From Flavobacterium haoranii (GTDB lineage Bacteria > Bacteroidota > Bacteroidia > Flavobacteriales > Flavobacteriaceae): a stretch of DNA of 64,000 nucleotides. Both the position numbers and the translations under genes were made by a program. The stretch lies in NCBI RefSeq assembly GCF_009363055.1, contig NZ_CP045292.1, positions 1 to 64,000 of the forward strand, in the 5' to 3' direction. Under the pieces are notes generated by a model. That model was not told the origin of the DNA. It did not search any database and worked only from the letters and a program-made list of their open reading frames with translations. Every line of letters begins with the position of its first letter. The stretch's first letter is position 1. Below are positions 55,699 to 64,000 of this stretch, one piece after another.

Positions 55699-56073
55699 AT
55701 GAAATTTCAAAAAGACGAAACTTTATTCACCGGACGATTAAAAAGTATGGTGTTTGCAGCTAAGGGGGCCTTTAAATTGATTACTACCGAGCATAGTGTT
55801 ATGGTGCAATCGTCAATTGGTGTAATCATGACTATTGCAGGTTTCTATTTTCACATTTCTAAAACAGAATGGCTGGTTCAAACGCTTGCTATAGGGATGG
55901 TTTTAGGAATTGAAGGTTTAAATACTGCAGTAGAAAAAATTGCCGATTTTGTTCATCCTGATTATCATGAAAAAATTGGTTTTATAAAAGATATTGCGGC
56001 TGGTGCTGTATTTTTTGCTGCAATGACAGCTTTAGCAATTGGAGCTATAATTTATGTTCCAAAATTTATATAA
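55699..56073 (+). CDS. dgkA: Diacylglycerol kinase family protein
   Basis: This 124-residue integral membrane protein has the DgkA signature AIGMVLGIEGLNTAVEKIADF and three hydrophobic helices. Related enzymes phosphorylate diacylglycerol or, in Gram-positive-type members, undecaprenol to undecaprenyl phosphate. The longer N-terminus FTGRLKSMVFAAKGAFKLI with an amphipathic helix is normal. It precedes ftsK by 34 bp on the same strand. Substrate (lipid turnover or undecaprenol recycling) is not decided by sequence. Confidence 0.9.
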   Translation: MKFQKDETLFTGRLKSMVFAAKGAFKLITTEHSVMVQSSIGVIMTIAGFYFHISKTEWLVQTLAIGMVLGIEGLNTAVEKIADFVHPDYHEKIGFIKDIAAGAVFFAAMTALAIGAIIYVPKFI

Positions 56074-56106
56074 AATCTCTATTTTTGTAAAATAGATTAA
56101 AGCTTA

Positions 56107-58635
56107 ATGGCCAAAAAAACAAAACAAGAAAATTCATCTTCTACATCGATAAAAGAAAAATTTAACTTTCAATTCAACCGACAACAAAAATTTGCGATAG
56201 GTATTCTATTGGTTTTATTGTCTGTTGCATTGTTATTGTCTTTTGTGTCTTATTTTGTTACTGGAAATGTGGATCAAAGTGAGGTTGCAGAAGTTTTTAG
56301 TAGAAAATCGAGAGTAGAAAATTGGTTAGGAAAGTTTGGAGCCTATTTAGCAGATTTCTTTTTATACAAAGGTTTTGGAGTAGCTTCTTTTATTTTTGTT
56401 AGAATCTTGTTTTTAGCAGGTGCTTATTTAATTCTCGATTTAGCACTTGGAAAATTAAAAAAATCGCTTTTCTGGGATTTATATTTAATCATTGTAGTTT
56501 CAGTTTTATTTGGTTTTTTCTGGGATATGTTACCACAGTTAAGTGGAACTATTGGCTACGAAATGAATTTGTTTACTCAAGATTACATTGGGAAAATTGG
56601 AACATTATTAGTTTTAATTTTCGGAGTAATAATCTTTTTAGTTTTTAAAATAAAAGTTTCGCCAGATACTGTTAAAAACCTATTTGAAAAACCTTCAAAA
56701 GAACTCGATGAAGCAATCCAAAAAGCACAAGTTACTTCAACAGAAGATAATGCTTCAGTAAATAATATTGTAGCTGAAACATTAGAAAACGATGAGTTTG
56801 ATGGTGTGTCAGATTTAGTCGTTCAAAATAATATAGATGAAGATTTTATCATAAGAGAAGACGATGAAGCAATTTCTAAAATTGAATTAAAGACAAAGTC
56901 TCCATTTGAAATTGATAAAGAATCTTTAAAGCCAACTATCGCTACAGCTTCAGAATTATCGTTGGATCCTAAACCAATTCCTGAGCCAATTGAAAATGTT
57001 GCAGATGTAGTTAAAGAAGCAACTCCAATAGAAACAGAAAACAGCGATTTTGTTATTGAAAAAATTGAAGAAGAAGAAATTGTAGTCGAAAACCTAGCAG
57101 CGAAGTTAGTGCAAGACTTTGGAGAGTTTGATCCTACTTTAGAATTGTCAAATTATCAATTACCACCTATTGATTTATTAAAGGAATACACAACAGGCGG
57201 AATTACAATTGATCAAAACGAATTAGAAGAAAATAAAAACCGAATTGTAGATACTTTAAAAAACTACAATATTGGTATTTCACAAATTAAAGCAACTGTT
57301 GGACCAACGGTTACATTATATGAAATTGTACCTGATGCTGGTATTCGTATTTCTAAAATTAAAAATTTAGAAGACGATATTGCATTATCATTGGCGGCTC
57401 TTGGAATTCGTATTATTGCTCCAATACCTGGTAAAGGAACAATTGGTATTGAAGTTCCAAATAATAAACCTACTATGGTAGCGATGAAAAGTGTTATCGC
57501 TTCGCCAAAATTCCAACAAGCCGAAATGGAATTACCAGTAGCTTTAGGTAAAACAATTTCAAATGAAACTTTTGTAGTCGATTTAGCAAAAATGCCACAC
57601 TTGTTAATGGCAGGTGCAACAGGTCAAGGTAAATCAGTTGGATTAAATGCTATTTTAACTTCGTTATTATATAAAAAACATCCCGCTGAGGTTAAGTTTG
57701 TTCTTGTTGATCCTAAAAAAGTAGAATTAACGCTTTTTAATAAAATTGAACGACATTATTTAGCAAAACTTCCTGATACAGAAGAAGCTATTATTACAGA
57801 TAATACTAAAGTAATTAATACTTTAAACTCGTTGTGTATTGAAATGGATAACCGTTACTCTCTATTAAAAGATGCAATGGTTCGTAACATTAAAGAATAC
57901 AACGAAAAGTTCAAACAACGTAAATTAAATCCTGAAAACGGACACCGATTTTTACCTTATATCGTATTGGTAGTAGACGAGTTCGCCGATTTAATTATGA
58001 CAGCAGGAAAAGAAGTAGAAACGCCAATTGCTCGTTTAGCTCAGTTAGCGCGTGCTATTGGTATTCACTTAATTATTGCTACGCAACGTCCGTCTGTAAA
58101 CGTAATTACAGGTATGATTAAAGCCAATTTCCCAGCACGTATTGCCTTTAGAGTAATGTCTAAAATTGATTCAAGAACAATATTAGATGCAGGTGGAGCA
58201 GATCAGCTAATTGGACGTGGAGATTTACTTTATACTAATGGTAATGATATGGTAAGGGTACAATGTGCCTTTGTAGATACGCCAGAGGTTGAGAAAATTT
58301 GTGAATTCATTGGTTCTCAAAAAGCCTATCCAGATGCTTACTTACTTCCTGAGTATGTAGGGGAGGAAAGTGGCACGACTCTTGATATCGATATAAACGA
58401 CCGAGATTCTTTATTTAGGGAAGCTGCAGAAGTGATTGTCACAGCACAACAAGGAAGTGCTTCTTTAATTCAAAGAAAATTGAAGTTGGGTTACAATAGA
58501 GCTGGAAGAATTATAGATCAATTAGAAGCTGCTGGTATTGTAGGACCTTTTGAAGGAAGTAAAGCACGTTCTGTTTTAATTCCTGATTTAGTAGCATTAG
58601 AACATTTTTTAAACAACGAACAAAACAATAAATAA
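56107..58635 (+). CDS. ftsK: DNA translocase FtsK
   Basis: This 842-residue protein has four N-terminal membrane helices (residues about 32-175), an acidic linker to about 330, then alpha, beta and gamma domains. Walker A is GATGQGKSVGLN (about 502-513) and Walker B VLVVDEFADLIM (about 619-630); ATQRPSVNVITGMIKANFPARI is a conserved motor motif. The gamma domain (ASLIQRKLKLGYNRAGRIIDQLE) reads chromosome orientation sequences. It pumps DNA at the closing septum and activates XerCD at dif. The length is typical of Bacteroidota, shorter than in Escherichia. A TATTTTTG box at 56080-56087 is a likely -7 element. Confidence 0.96.
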   Translation: MAKKTKQENSSSTSIKEKFNFQFNRQQKFAIGILLVLLSVALLLSFVSYFVTGNVDQSEVAEVFSRKSRVENWLGKFGAYLADFFLYKGFGVASFIFVRILFLAGAYLILDLALGKLKKSLFWDLYLIIVVSVLFGFFWDMLPQLSGTIGYEMNLFTQDYIGKIGTLLVLIFGVIIFLVFKIKVSPDTVKNLFEKPSKELDEAIQKAQVTSTEDNASVNNIVAETLENDEFDGVSDLVVQNNIDEDFIIREDDEAISKIELKTKSPFEIDKESLKPTIATASELSLDPKPIPEPIENVADVVKEATPIETENSDFVIEKIEEEEIVVENLAAKLVQDFGEFDPTLELSNYQLPPIDLLKEYTTGGITIDQNELEENKNRIVDTLKNYNIGISQIKATVGPTVTLYEIVPDAGIRISKIKNLEDDIALSLAALGIRIIAPIPGKGTIGIEVPNNKPTMVAMKSVIASPKFQQAEMELPVALGKTISNETFVVDLAKMPHLLMAGATGQGKSVGLNAILTSLLYKKHPAEVKFVLVDPKKVELTLFNKIERHYLAKLPDTEEAIITDNTKVINTLNSLCIEMDNRYSLLKDAMVRNIKEYNEKFKQRKLNPENGHRFLPYIVLVVDEFADLIMTAGKEVETPIARLAQLARAIGIHLIIATQRPSVNVITGMIKANFPARIAFRVMSKIDSRTILDAGGADQLIGRGDLLYTNGNDMVRVQCAFVDTPEVEKICEFIGSQKAYPDAYLLPEYVGEESGTTLDIDINDRDSLFREAAEVIVTAQQGSASLIQRKLKLGYNRAGRIIDQLEAAGIVGPFEGSKARSVLIPDLVALEHFLNNEQNNK

Positions 58636-58636
58636 A

Positions 58637-59284
58637 ATGAACAAGTTTTTAAAAGTAGCAGTACTTTTTATTTTCGGAATTTCAACTTTCCAAGCCCAAA
58701 ATGCTCAAAAAGCAAAAGCACTATTAGATGAAGTTTCTGCAAAGGTGAAAACATATGAGAATATTGTAATCGATTTTAAATATTCATTAAACAATCCAAA
58801 GGAAAACATAAATCAAGAAAGTAAAGGAAATGTTACCCTTAAAGGAAATTTATACAATTTAAATTTCATGGGCATTACTAAAATATTTGATGGTAAAAAG
58901 ATTTATACGATTGTTCCTGAAGATGAAGAAATTACGATTTCTAAATATGATGAAAGCGATAAAGATGCTGTAACGCCGAACAAAATGTTGACATTTTTCG
59001 ATTCTGGATATAAATACAGTTGGGATATTTTGCAAAATATTAAAGGGAGAAAAATTCAATATGTAAAATTGGTTCCAATTAGTTCAAAAGATCAAAGAAA
59101 AGAAATCTTAGTGGGTGTAGATGTGCAAACAAAACATATCTATAATTTAATTGAAACGGGTAAAAATGGTACAAGAACAACTTTAACTGTTAATTCTTTT
59201 AAAACAAATCAGCCATTATCAAAAAATCATTTTACCTTTACCGAATCAAAATATCCTAATTATTACATCAATAGGTTAGATTAA
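58637..59284 (+). CDS. lolA: Outer-membrane lipoprotein carrier LolA
   Basis: This 215-residue protein has a signal peptide (FLKVAVLFIFGISTFQAQ) and the LolA half-barrel, recognisable by AKALLDEVSAKVKTYENIVI, NVTLKGNLYNLNFMGITKIF and FDGKKIYTIVPEDEE. It carries lipoproteins across the periplasm. It starts one base after the ftsK stop and is followed by an LptF/G-type permease gene, so ftsK-lolA-lptF/G form an operon, a common arrangement in Bacteroidota. Confidence 0.92.
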   Translation: MNKFLKVAVLFIFGISTFQAQNAQKAKALLDEVSAKVKTYENIVIDFKYSLNNPKENINQESKGNVTLKGNLYNLNFMGITKIFDGKKIYTIVPEDEEITISKYDESDKDAVTPNKMLTFFDSGYKYSWDILQNIKGRKIQYVKLVPISSKDQRKEILVGVDVQTKHIYNLIETGKNGTRTTLTVNSFKTNQPLSKNHFTFTESKYPNYYINRLD

Positions 59285-59292
59285 TTTTCGGA

Positions 59293-60755
59293 GTGAAAAT
59301 ATTAGATAAATACATTATTAAATCATTCATGATTACATTTGCTTCGGTATTTGTAATCTTGTTTTTATATTCGTTTTACAAGGAATTTGGCTTTTCATTT
59401 CAGAACTTGCAGGTAAAGATTTAAACGCATTTACCATTTTTAAGTTCTTATCTTTTTATGCGCCAACAATAGTTCCTTTGGTTTTACCCTTATCAGTATT
59501 ATTGGCGGCGATTATGACTTTTGGTAGTTTTGCCGAAAATTATGAGTTCGCAGCTATGAAATCTTCAGGTATTTCTTTAAATAGAGCCATGAAGATGTTG
59601 AACATTACTATTGTTTTACTGAGTTTGGTGTCTTTCGTTTTTGCCAATAATGTTATCCCAGAATCCCAATATCGTTTTTTAAACCTTAGAAAAGACATTG
59701 TTCAGTCAAAGCCTGCTATGGCAATAGCTGAAGGTCAATTTAATAACATTGGTACAATGTCTATTAAAGTTGATAAGAAGTTAGGTGAAAATGGAAATGA
59801 ACTAGAAGGAGTAATTATTCACTTGAAGAATAATCAAACCGGAATGGGAGCAAATACTGTTATTAAAGCCAAAAAAGGATTATTAAAAAGTGAAGACTCG
59901 TCTAATTTGTTACAGCTAGAACTTTTTGATGGGAATTACTATGAAAATGTTGTGCCTAAAGAATATAACGAAAGAAAAAAAGAACCTTTTGCAAAAAGTA
60001 GCTTTAAAAAATACATCATTAATGTTGACTTGTCGAAATTAAATAAAATGGGGCAAGACGAAGGCGATATTACTTCGGAAAAAATGCTGAACATTAATGA
60101 AATTAAATACGCTGTAGATTCTTTACAAGCAAATTATAATAAAGATGTTGTTTCGTTTTCTGATAACATAGTTCAAAGAGTAGACTATGTAATGCAAAAG
60201 AAAGTGAAACAAAACGAAAAGCCTGAGAAAAATGTTGATGATTTATTGTCGCTTTTTACAAAAGAAGATAAAGTTAAAATTTTAGATCAGGCAAAAAATA
60301 ATACTTCAAGTACCGAGTTTAGTATTCAAAATAGTAAATCTGATTTAGAATCTAAAAAGAAAAACATTAACGCACACTGGATTGTTTTTCATGAAAAGTT
60401 CATGATTGCTTATTCATGTTTATTAATGTTTTTTATTGGTGCGCCACTTGGTGCAATTATTAGAAAAGGAGGAATAGGTTTACCTATAGTTTTTGCAGTA
60501 ATCATTTTTATTGCATATCACTTTTTAAATTTATTTGGTAGAAAATTGGCACAAGAAGATGTTATATCACCGTTCTTAGGAACTTGGATGTCTTCTATAT
60601 TTTTAACGCCACTAGCTATATTGCTTACTTATAGAGCTACGAATGATATTGGGCTAATGATTAGTTTCGACTGGTTGTTAGATCCATTCAAAAGAATATT
60701 TTCAAAATTTGGAACTACAAACAAACAAAATGACACAACACAACATACAGCTTAA
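59293..60755 (+). pseudogene. LptF/LptG (YjgP/YjgQ) permease, frameshifted near its start
   Basis: GTG 59293 opens KILDKYIIKSFMITFASVFVIL, the first membrane helix of LptF/G permeases. Near 59364-59371 one base is missing: with it the frame reads IFVLQGIWLFISELAGKDLN and FKFLSFYAPTIVPLVLPLSV, and then runs unbroken through AAIMTFGSFAENYEFAAMKSSG to the end. The restored protein has about 487 residues, six membrane helices and a large periplasmic domain. It forms the membrane part of the lipopolysaccharide export ABC transporter. The 3' end overlaps ribBA by 26 bp. The shift is probably technical. Confidence 0.87.
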
Positions 60756-61866
60756 TACAATTGAAGAGGCGATTGAAGATATTCGCCAAGGGAAAGTAAT
60801 CATTGTGGTAGATGATGAAGATCGTGAAAATGAAGGAGATTTTTTAGCCGCTGCTGAAAAAGTAACACCAGAGATGATCAACTTTATGGCAACTCACGGA
60901 AGAGGACTTATATGTACGCCATTAACTGAATCTAGATGTAAGGAATTAGATTTACATACAATGGTTCGTAATAATACAGATCATATGGAAACTGCATTTA
61001 CTGTTTCTGTAGATTTAAAAGGGCATGGTGTAACAACTGGAATTTCTGCAGGCGATAGATCTAGAACAATTGAAGCGTTAATAGATGCTGATACAAAACC
61101 ATACGATTTAGCGCGTCCTGGACATATTTTTCCATTAATTGCGAAGCAAGGTGGTGTTTTAAGAAGAACAGGTCATACAGAAGCTGCAATTGATTTTGCA
61201 CGTTTAGCAGGTTTTAAACCAGCCGGCGTAATTTGCGAAATTATGAACGAAGATGGAACTATGGCTCGTCTTCCGCAATTAGTTGAAGTAGCAAAGCGTT
61301 TCGATTTGAAATTAGTTTCTATTGAAGATTTAGTGGCTTACAGAATGCAGCACGACAGTTTAATTCAAAAGAAAGAAGATTTTGAAGTTTTAACACGTTT
61401 TGGCTCATTTAGATTACGCGCCTACCTTCAAACTACAAATAAACAAGTTCATATTGCTTTAACAAAAGGAACTTGGAGTTCAGGTGAAGAAGTTTTAACT
61501 AGAATTAATTCAACCCAAATTAGTAATGATATTTTAGGAACGTTAACAAATAACAACGATAAAAAGTTAGATGATATGTTCCGTAAAATTAATGAAGAAG
61601 GAAAAGGAGCCATCATTTTTATTAATCAAGAAGTTCAGTCATTAGAATTATTAGACAGATTGAAAGAGCTTAAAGATTTACAAGATAAAGGAGAAGTTAA
61701 AGCGCCATCTATTAAAATGGATGCTAAAGATTTTGGAATTGGTGCCCAAATTCTTCATGATTTAGATATAAATAAATTACAATTACTTTCTAATAGTGAA
61801 GGTCAAACCAAAAGAGTTGGAATGATTGGTTACGGATTAGAAATCGTAGAATATGTAAACTATTAA
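60730..61866 (+). CDS. ribB: RibBA-type protein: active RibB domain, degenerate RibA domain
   Basis: I choose ATG 60730 ([20 protein letters not shown]). Residues 1-205 are 3,4-dihydroxy-2-butanone 4-phosphate synthase with [29 protein letters not shown] and [13 protein letters not shown], all needed residues present. The C-terminal half has the GTP cyclohydrolase II fold pattern but lacks the zinc-binding cysteines; where GSLRCDCGPQL-like sequence is expected it has [18 protein letters not shown]. It therefore supplies the ribulose 5-phosphate branch of riboflavin synthesis, while the GTP branch would need another enzyme. A strong bidirectional terminator follows. Confidence 0.9.
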   Translation: MTQHNIQLNTIEEAIEDIRQGKVIIVVDDEDRENEGDFLAAAEKVTPEMINFMATHGRGLICTPLTESRCKELDLHTMVRNNTDHMETAFTVSVDLKGHGVTTGISAGDRSRTIEALIDADTKPYDLARPGHIFPLIAKQGGVLRRTGHTEAAIDFARLAGFKPAGVICEIMNEDGTMARLPQLVEVAKRFDLKLVSIEDLVAYRMQHDSLIQKKEDFEVLTRFGSFRLRAYLQTTNKQVHIALTKGTWSSGEEVLTRINSTQISNDILGTLTNNNDKKLDDMFRKINEEGKGAIIFINQEVQSLELLDRLKELKDLQDKGEVKAPSIKMDAKDFGIGAQILHDLDINKLQLLSNSEGQTKRVGMIGYGLEIVEYVNY

Positions 61867-61898
61867 AAAAAGGCTCTCAATTTGAGAGCCTTTTTTTA
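61866..61898. terminator. Bidirectional terminator between ribB and the TSUP gene
   Basis: AAAAAAAGGCTCTCAATTTG then AGAGCCTTTTTTT forms a stem of A and T runs around GGCTCTC/GAGAGCC and serves both convergent genes. Confidence 0.9.
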
Positions 61899-61900
61899 TG

Positions 61901-62680
61901 TTAATTAAAGAACCAAAGTTTTATAGCTAGAATACTTACGGTAACTATTAAAAATCCTTTAATAACAGTATCATCCTTTTTTACGCTCCATCTACTTGCA
62001 ACCCAAGCTCCAGATGTGTTTCCAATTGTTAATATAAAAGCAACTGGATAATTAATTTTATTTTCCAAAGCAAATACGATTACTGCACCCACTGTATAAA
62101 ATGCAACTACGAATACTTTTGTAACATTTGATTTAAGTAAAGACAAACCGTTAACGTAAGGAAGAATTACCAGCATTAAAAATCCAATTCCAGCATTAAT
62201 AAATCCACCGTATATTCCTAGAAAGAAAAATATTACGGTGGTTATATAAAGATGTTTACCTGTTAATCGTTCTTCATTTAATTTAATTCTTTTTGCAGGA
62301 TTAAGGATTAAAGTAACCAATACCATTAGCATTATTACGGCAAGAACTTTGTTGAAAGTTTCATTAGATATATTAACAGCTAATTTAGCGCCAATAAAAG
62401 CTCCTAATAAAGCAGAAATTCCTAAATACAGACTAAATGGGTAAGTGGAAACTCCTTTGCTTTTAAAACCTTTTACAGCAGCTAAAGTTTGAAATAATAT
62501 GGCAATTCTGTTGGTTCCATTTGCAATTGGTGCTGGTAATCCCATGAATAAAAGTGTGGGTAAAGTAATTAAAGTTCCGCCACCAGCAATAGTATTTAGA
62601 AAACCTGCTAGGAATCCAATTGGAATTAACCAAAGCATTTCAAAAGAAATATCCATTTTTGTGTAAAAAATTGGTTGCAA
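61901..62680 (-). CDS. TSUP-family (TauE/SafE) membrane exporter
   Basis: The protein has eight predicted membrane helices and the TSUP signatures IPIGFLAGFLNTIAGGGTLI and GLPAPIANGTNRIAILFQT, then a second-half repeat GIYGGFINAGIGFLMLVILP. A start at 62656 (MDISFEMLWLIPIGFL) gives 251 residues; the upstream ATG at 62680 adds eight residues. The family moves sulfite, sulfoacetate or other anions across the inner membrane; no substrate can be assigned. It faces ribB with a shared terminator. Confidence 0.88.
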   Translation of the reverse strand: MQPIFYTKMDISFEMLWLIPIGFLAGFLNTIAGGGTLITLPTLLFMGLPAPIANGTNRIAILFQTLAAVKGFKSKGVSTYPFSLYLGISALLGAFIGAKLAVNISNETFNKVLAVIMLMVLVTLILNPAKRIKLNEERLTGKHLYITTVIFFFLGIYGGFINAGIGFLMLVILPYVNGLSLLKSNVTKVFVVAFYTVGAVIVFALENKINYPVAFILTIGNTSGAWVASRWSVKKDDTVIKGFLIVTVSILAIKLWFFN

Positions 62681-62787
62681 AAGTATTGAAATAAATGAAT
62701 ACTAAAAAAACAATATTTTATTTAAAATGAATCTGCTTGAAATTCAGTTAATTGAAATTTAATTGAAATTTTTTTTGAAAAAACTTT

Positions 62788-62816
62788 TTGTAGCTTAAAA
62801 AAGGTTTATATATTTG
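62788..62816 (+). promoter_or_regulatory. Promoter of the tRNA-Ser gene
   Basis: TTG at 62788-62790 and TATATTTG at 62809-62816 are 18 bases apart, a full match to the flavobacterial consensus. The tRNA begins 33 bases after the -7 box. Confidence 0.7.
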
Positions 62817-62848
62817 CACTCGCAATCAGGAAATGATAGCAACTTATT

Positions 62849-62933
62849 GGAGAAATGGCAGAGTGGTCGATTGCGGCAGTCTTGAAAACTGTTGACTGTA
62901 ACAGGTCCGGGGGTTCGAATCCCTCTTTCTCCG
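62849..62933 (+). tRNA. tRNA-Ser (anticodon UGA)
   Basis: The acceptor stem GGAGAAA pairs with TTTCTCC at the end; the D arm follows as GCAGAGTGGTCGATTGC. The anticodon stem GCAGT/ACTGT holds the loop CTTGAAA with anticodon TGA at 62883-62885, reading UCA and related serine codons. A long variable arm (TGACTGTAACAGGTC) is typical of class II serine tRNAs, and the T arm contains GGTTCGAATCC. CCA is not encoded. A tyrosine integrase gene begins 264 bp downstream, so the 3' end of this tRNA is a likely attachment site. Confidence 0.95.
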
Positions 62934-62954
62934 CGAGCTGAAAAGCAAACGGTA

Positions 62955-62996
62955 CTAAAACCCGCTAAATTCAATGATTTAGCGGGTTTTTTCTTT
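62955..62996 (+). terminator. Terminator after tRNA-Ser
   Basis: AAAACCCGCTAAAT and ATTTAGCGGGTTTT form a long perfect stem with a short loop (TCAATG), followed by T and C-T residues. Confidence 0.85.
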
Positions 62997-63196
62997 TAAG
63001 TCTATACCAAATTATTCATTAAATCTCAAAGTTTAGGTGTCTTTCAAGGTGTCACTAAAAAATTAGAATTTCAAGTGACTCCTCGCAACGAAAACACCAC
63101 TACTACAAGGTGTTCAATAACATATTCAAAAAATGTACATCTTGTGTGTAGTTATTAAATCGAATAAATTTAATACTAACTTTAAGGTCACCAACA
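62997..63196. other. Gap between the tRNA terminator and the integrase; possible attachment region
   Basis: About 200 bases with no gene. Short repeated words occur (CAAGGTGT at 63046 and 63109, AAAACACCACTACTACAAGG), which could be integrase arm-type sites, but I cannot show a core direct repeat because the far end of the island is outside the window. Confidence 0.3.
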
Positions 63197-64000
63197 ATGA
63201 ACACAGCAGTAGCAATTCTCTTCTACATCAAGAGAGCAAAAGTTAACAATTTAGGAGTTTGTCCAATCTACACCAGAGTAACGGTCAATGCTAAACGATT
63301 TGAGTTTAGTACCAACAAATACATTAATCCCGATAAATGGTCCTCAGAAGGTAGCAAAGTAAAAGGCACTAATGAAGAAGCTAGAACAATCAATAGTCAT
63401 CTTGATTATCTAAAAAATCAAGTTTTAGAAGCAGAGAAGAAACTATTCAAAAAAGACATTAGTATAACTTCAGAGAATTTAAAAAATGAATTATTTGGTT
63501 TTTCCGAAACCAAGCGTATGCTCGTTCCCATCTTCCAAGACCATAACAACAAAATAAAAGAATTGGTTGGAAAAGAATACGCTCCAGGAACACTGGAACG
63601 CTACACTACTTCATTGAAACATACTATCGAGTTCATGCAATGGAAATACAACGTTTCTGATATCGATATTACAAAGATAGATCATGCCTTTATAACCGAT
63701 TATGAATTTTGGTTACGAAGCGTAAGAAACTGCGCTAATAATACAGCGGTGAAATACATCAAAAACTTCAATAAAATTATCAAGATATGTTTGGCCAATG
63801 ATTGGTTGGATAAAAATCCATTTGCAAACTACAAATCCAAAGTCAAAGAAGTAGAACGTGTGTACCTCAACGAAGACGAGATTCAAACTATAATAGAAAA
63901 AGACTTTAAAACAGAGCGATTATCTTTAGTTCGCGATATTTTCCTTTTCAGCTGCTTTACAGGTTTAGCCTATATAGATGTCAAAAACTTAACGAAGTCG
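63197..64000 (+). CDS. Tyrosine-recombinase integrase (partial, runs off the window)
   Basis: ATG 63197 opens MNTAVAILFYIKRAKVNNLG and the frame stays open for all 268 codons to the window edge. The N-terminal 85 residues are the arm-DNA-binding domain usual in Bacteroidota integrases (PIYTRVTVNAKRFEFSTNKY); residues about 105-215 form the SAM-like core-binding domain (YAPGTLERYTTSLKHTIEFM). The catalytic domain begins near 235 (YLNEDEIQTIIEK, LFSCFTGLAYIDVKNLT); the R-H-R-Y residues further on are beyond the edge. It lies next to tRNA-Ser, pointing away from it into what is probably a conjugative or other integrated element. Confidence 0.92.
   Translation, partial: MNTAVAILFYIKRAKVNNLGVCPIYTRVTVNAKRFEFSTNKYINPDKWSSEGSKVKGTNEEARTINSHLDYLKNQVLEAEKKLFKKDISITSENLKNELFGFSETKRMLVPIFQDHNNKIKELVGKEYAPGTLERYTTSLKHTIEFMQWKYNVSDIDITKIDHAFITDYEFWLRSVRNCANNTAVKYIKNFNKIIKICLANDWLDKNPFANYKSKVKEVERVYLNEDEIQTIIEKDFKTERLSLVRDIFLFSCFTGLAYIDVKNLTKS

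Overview
The window is AT-rich chromosomal DNA from a Flavobacterium-like bacterium (family Flavobacteriaceae, phylum Bacteroidota). Signs of this are TTG-N17-20-TAnnTTTG promoters, AAAATA-type leaders without Shine-Dalgarno sequences, a PorV/PorQ-family type IX secretion protein, a DUF4105 protein, BatA, and a Wza/Wzc pair with a PHP-type tyrosine phosphatase. The species cannot be fixed from the sequence alone.

Positions 1-15.9 kb are a surface polysaccharide locus. It holds a CysE-like acetyltransferase, an AsnB-type amidotransferase, glycosyltransferases, a polysaccharide deacetylase-like protein, fcl and gmd for GDP-L-fucose, a WbuB-like glycosyltransferase and a PglC-type initiating sugar transferase. 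An ACP / KAS III / SDR / NeuD cassette follows that looks built to make an unusual acyl group for an amino sugar. Next come rfbB and rfbA, with true gene relics of ugd, rfbC and rfbD around them. A metallo-beta-lactamase-fold hydrolase and a DUF218 protein close the region.

Positions 17.7-30.8 kb are mostly not coding. They are a dense mosaic of palindromic repeats: about 40 copies of a GTCCCC...GGGGTGT hairpin with exchangeable inner stems, about ten copies of a GTCATGCTGCCAAGCATCTC repeat, five AACGGTGGCT...AGCCACCGTT hairpins, and several 170-500 bp duplications. Embedded in it are three almost identical DUF559 nuclease genes. Each sits flush between inverted copies of the GTCCCC hairpin inside an 865-bp tandem triplication. 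This is the best candidate for an undescribed system: a repeat-associated nuclease with a large population of related end sequences. The same region holds an unknown gene with a coupled 37-residue leader ORF, a two-gene unknown cassette and an AAA/DUF4143 ATPase whose promoter lies in a long inverted repeat.

Positions 30.8-36.9 kb are a second polysaccharide export locus: a truncated sugar transferase, a DegT aminotransferase, Wza, Wzc and a convergent CpsB-type phosphatase. Positions 37-41.8 kb hold an outer-membrane barrel, a LytTR regulator with a degenerate receiver, a DUF4105 protein, a PorV-like protein and an orphan zeta-toxin-like kinase. An intact IS21-family element (41,951-44,582) joins a pssA fragment to the tail of another sugar transferase.

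Positions 44.9-62.7 kb are ordinary core genome: DEAD-box helicase, transporters, BatA, a dihydroorotase-like protein, Tpx, DgkA, FtsK, LolA, LptF/G, RibBA and TSUP. At the right edge a tRNA-Ser(UGA) gene is followed by a tyrosine integrase that runs off the window, the usual start of an integrated island.

At least eleven genes are broken by what look like single-base losses, mostly in homopolymer runs. This points to uncorrected sequencing errors for most of them rather than gene decay; ugd, rfbC and rfbD are the exceptions with real deletions.
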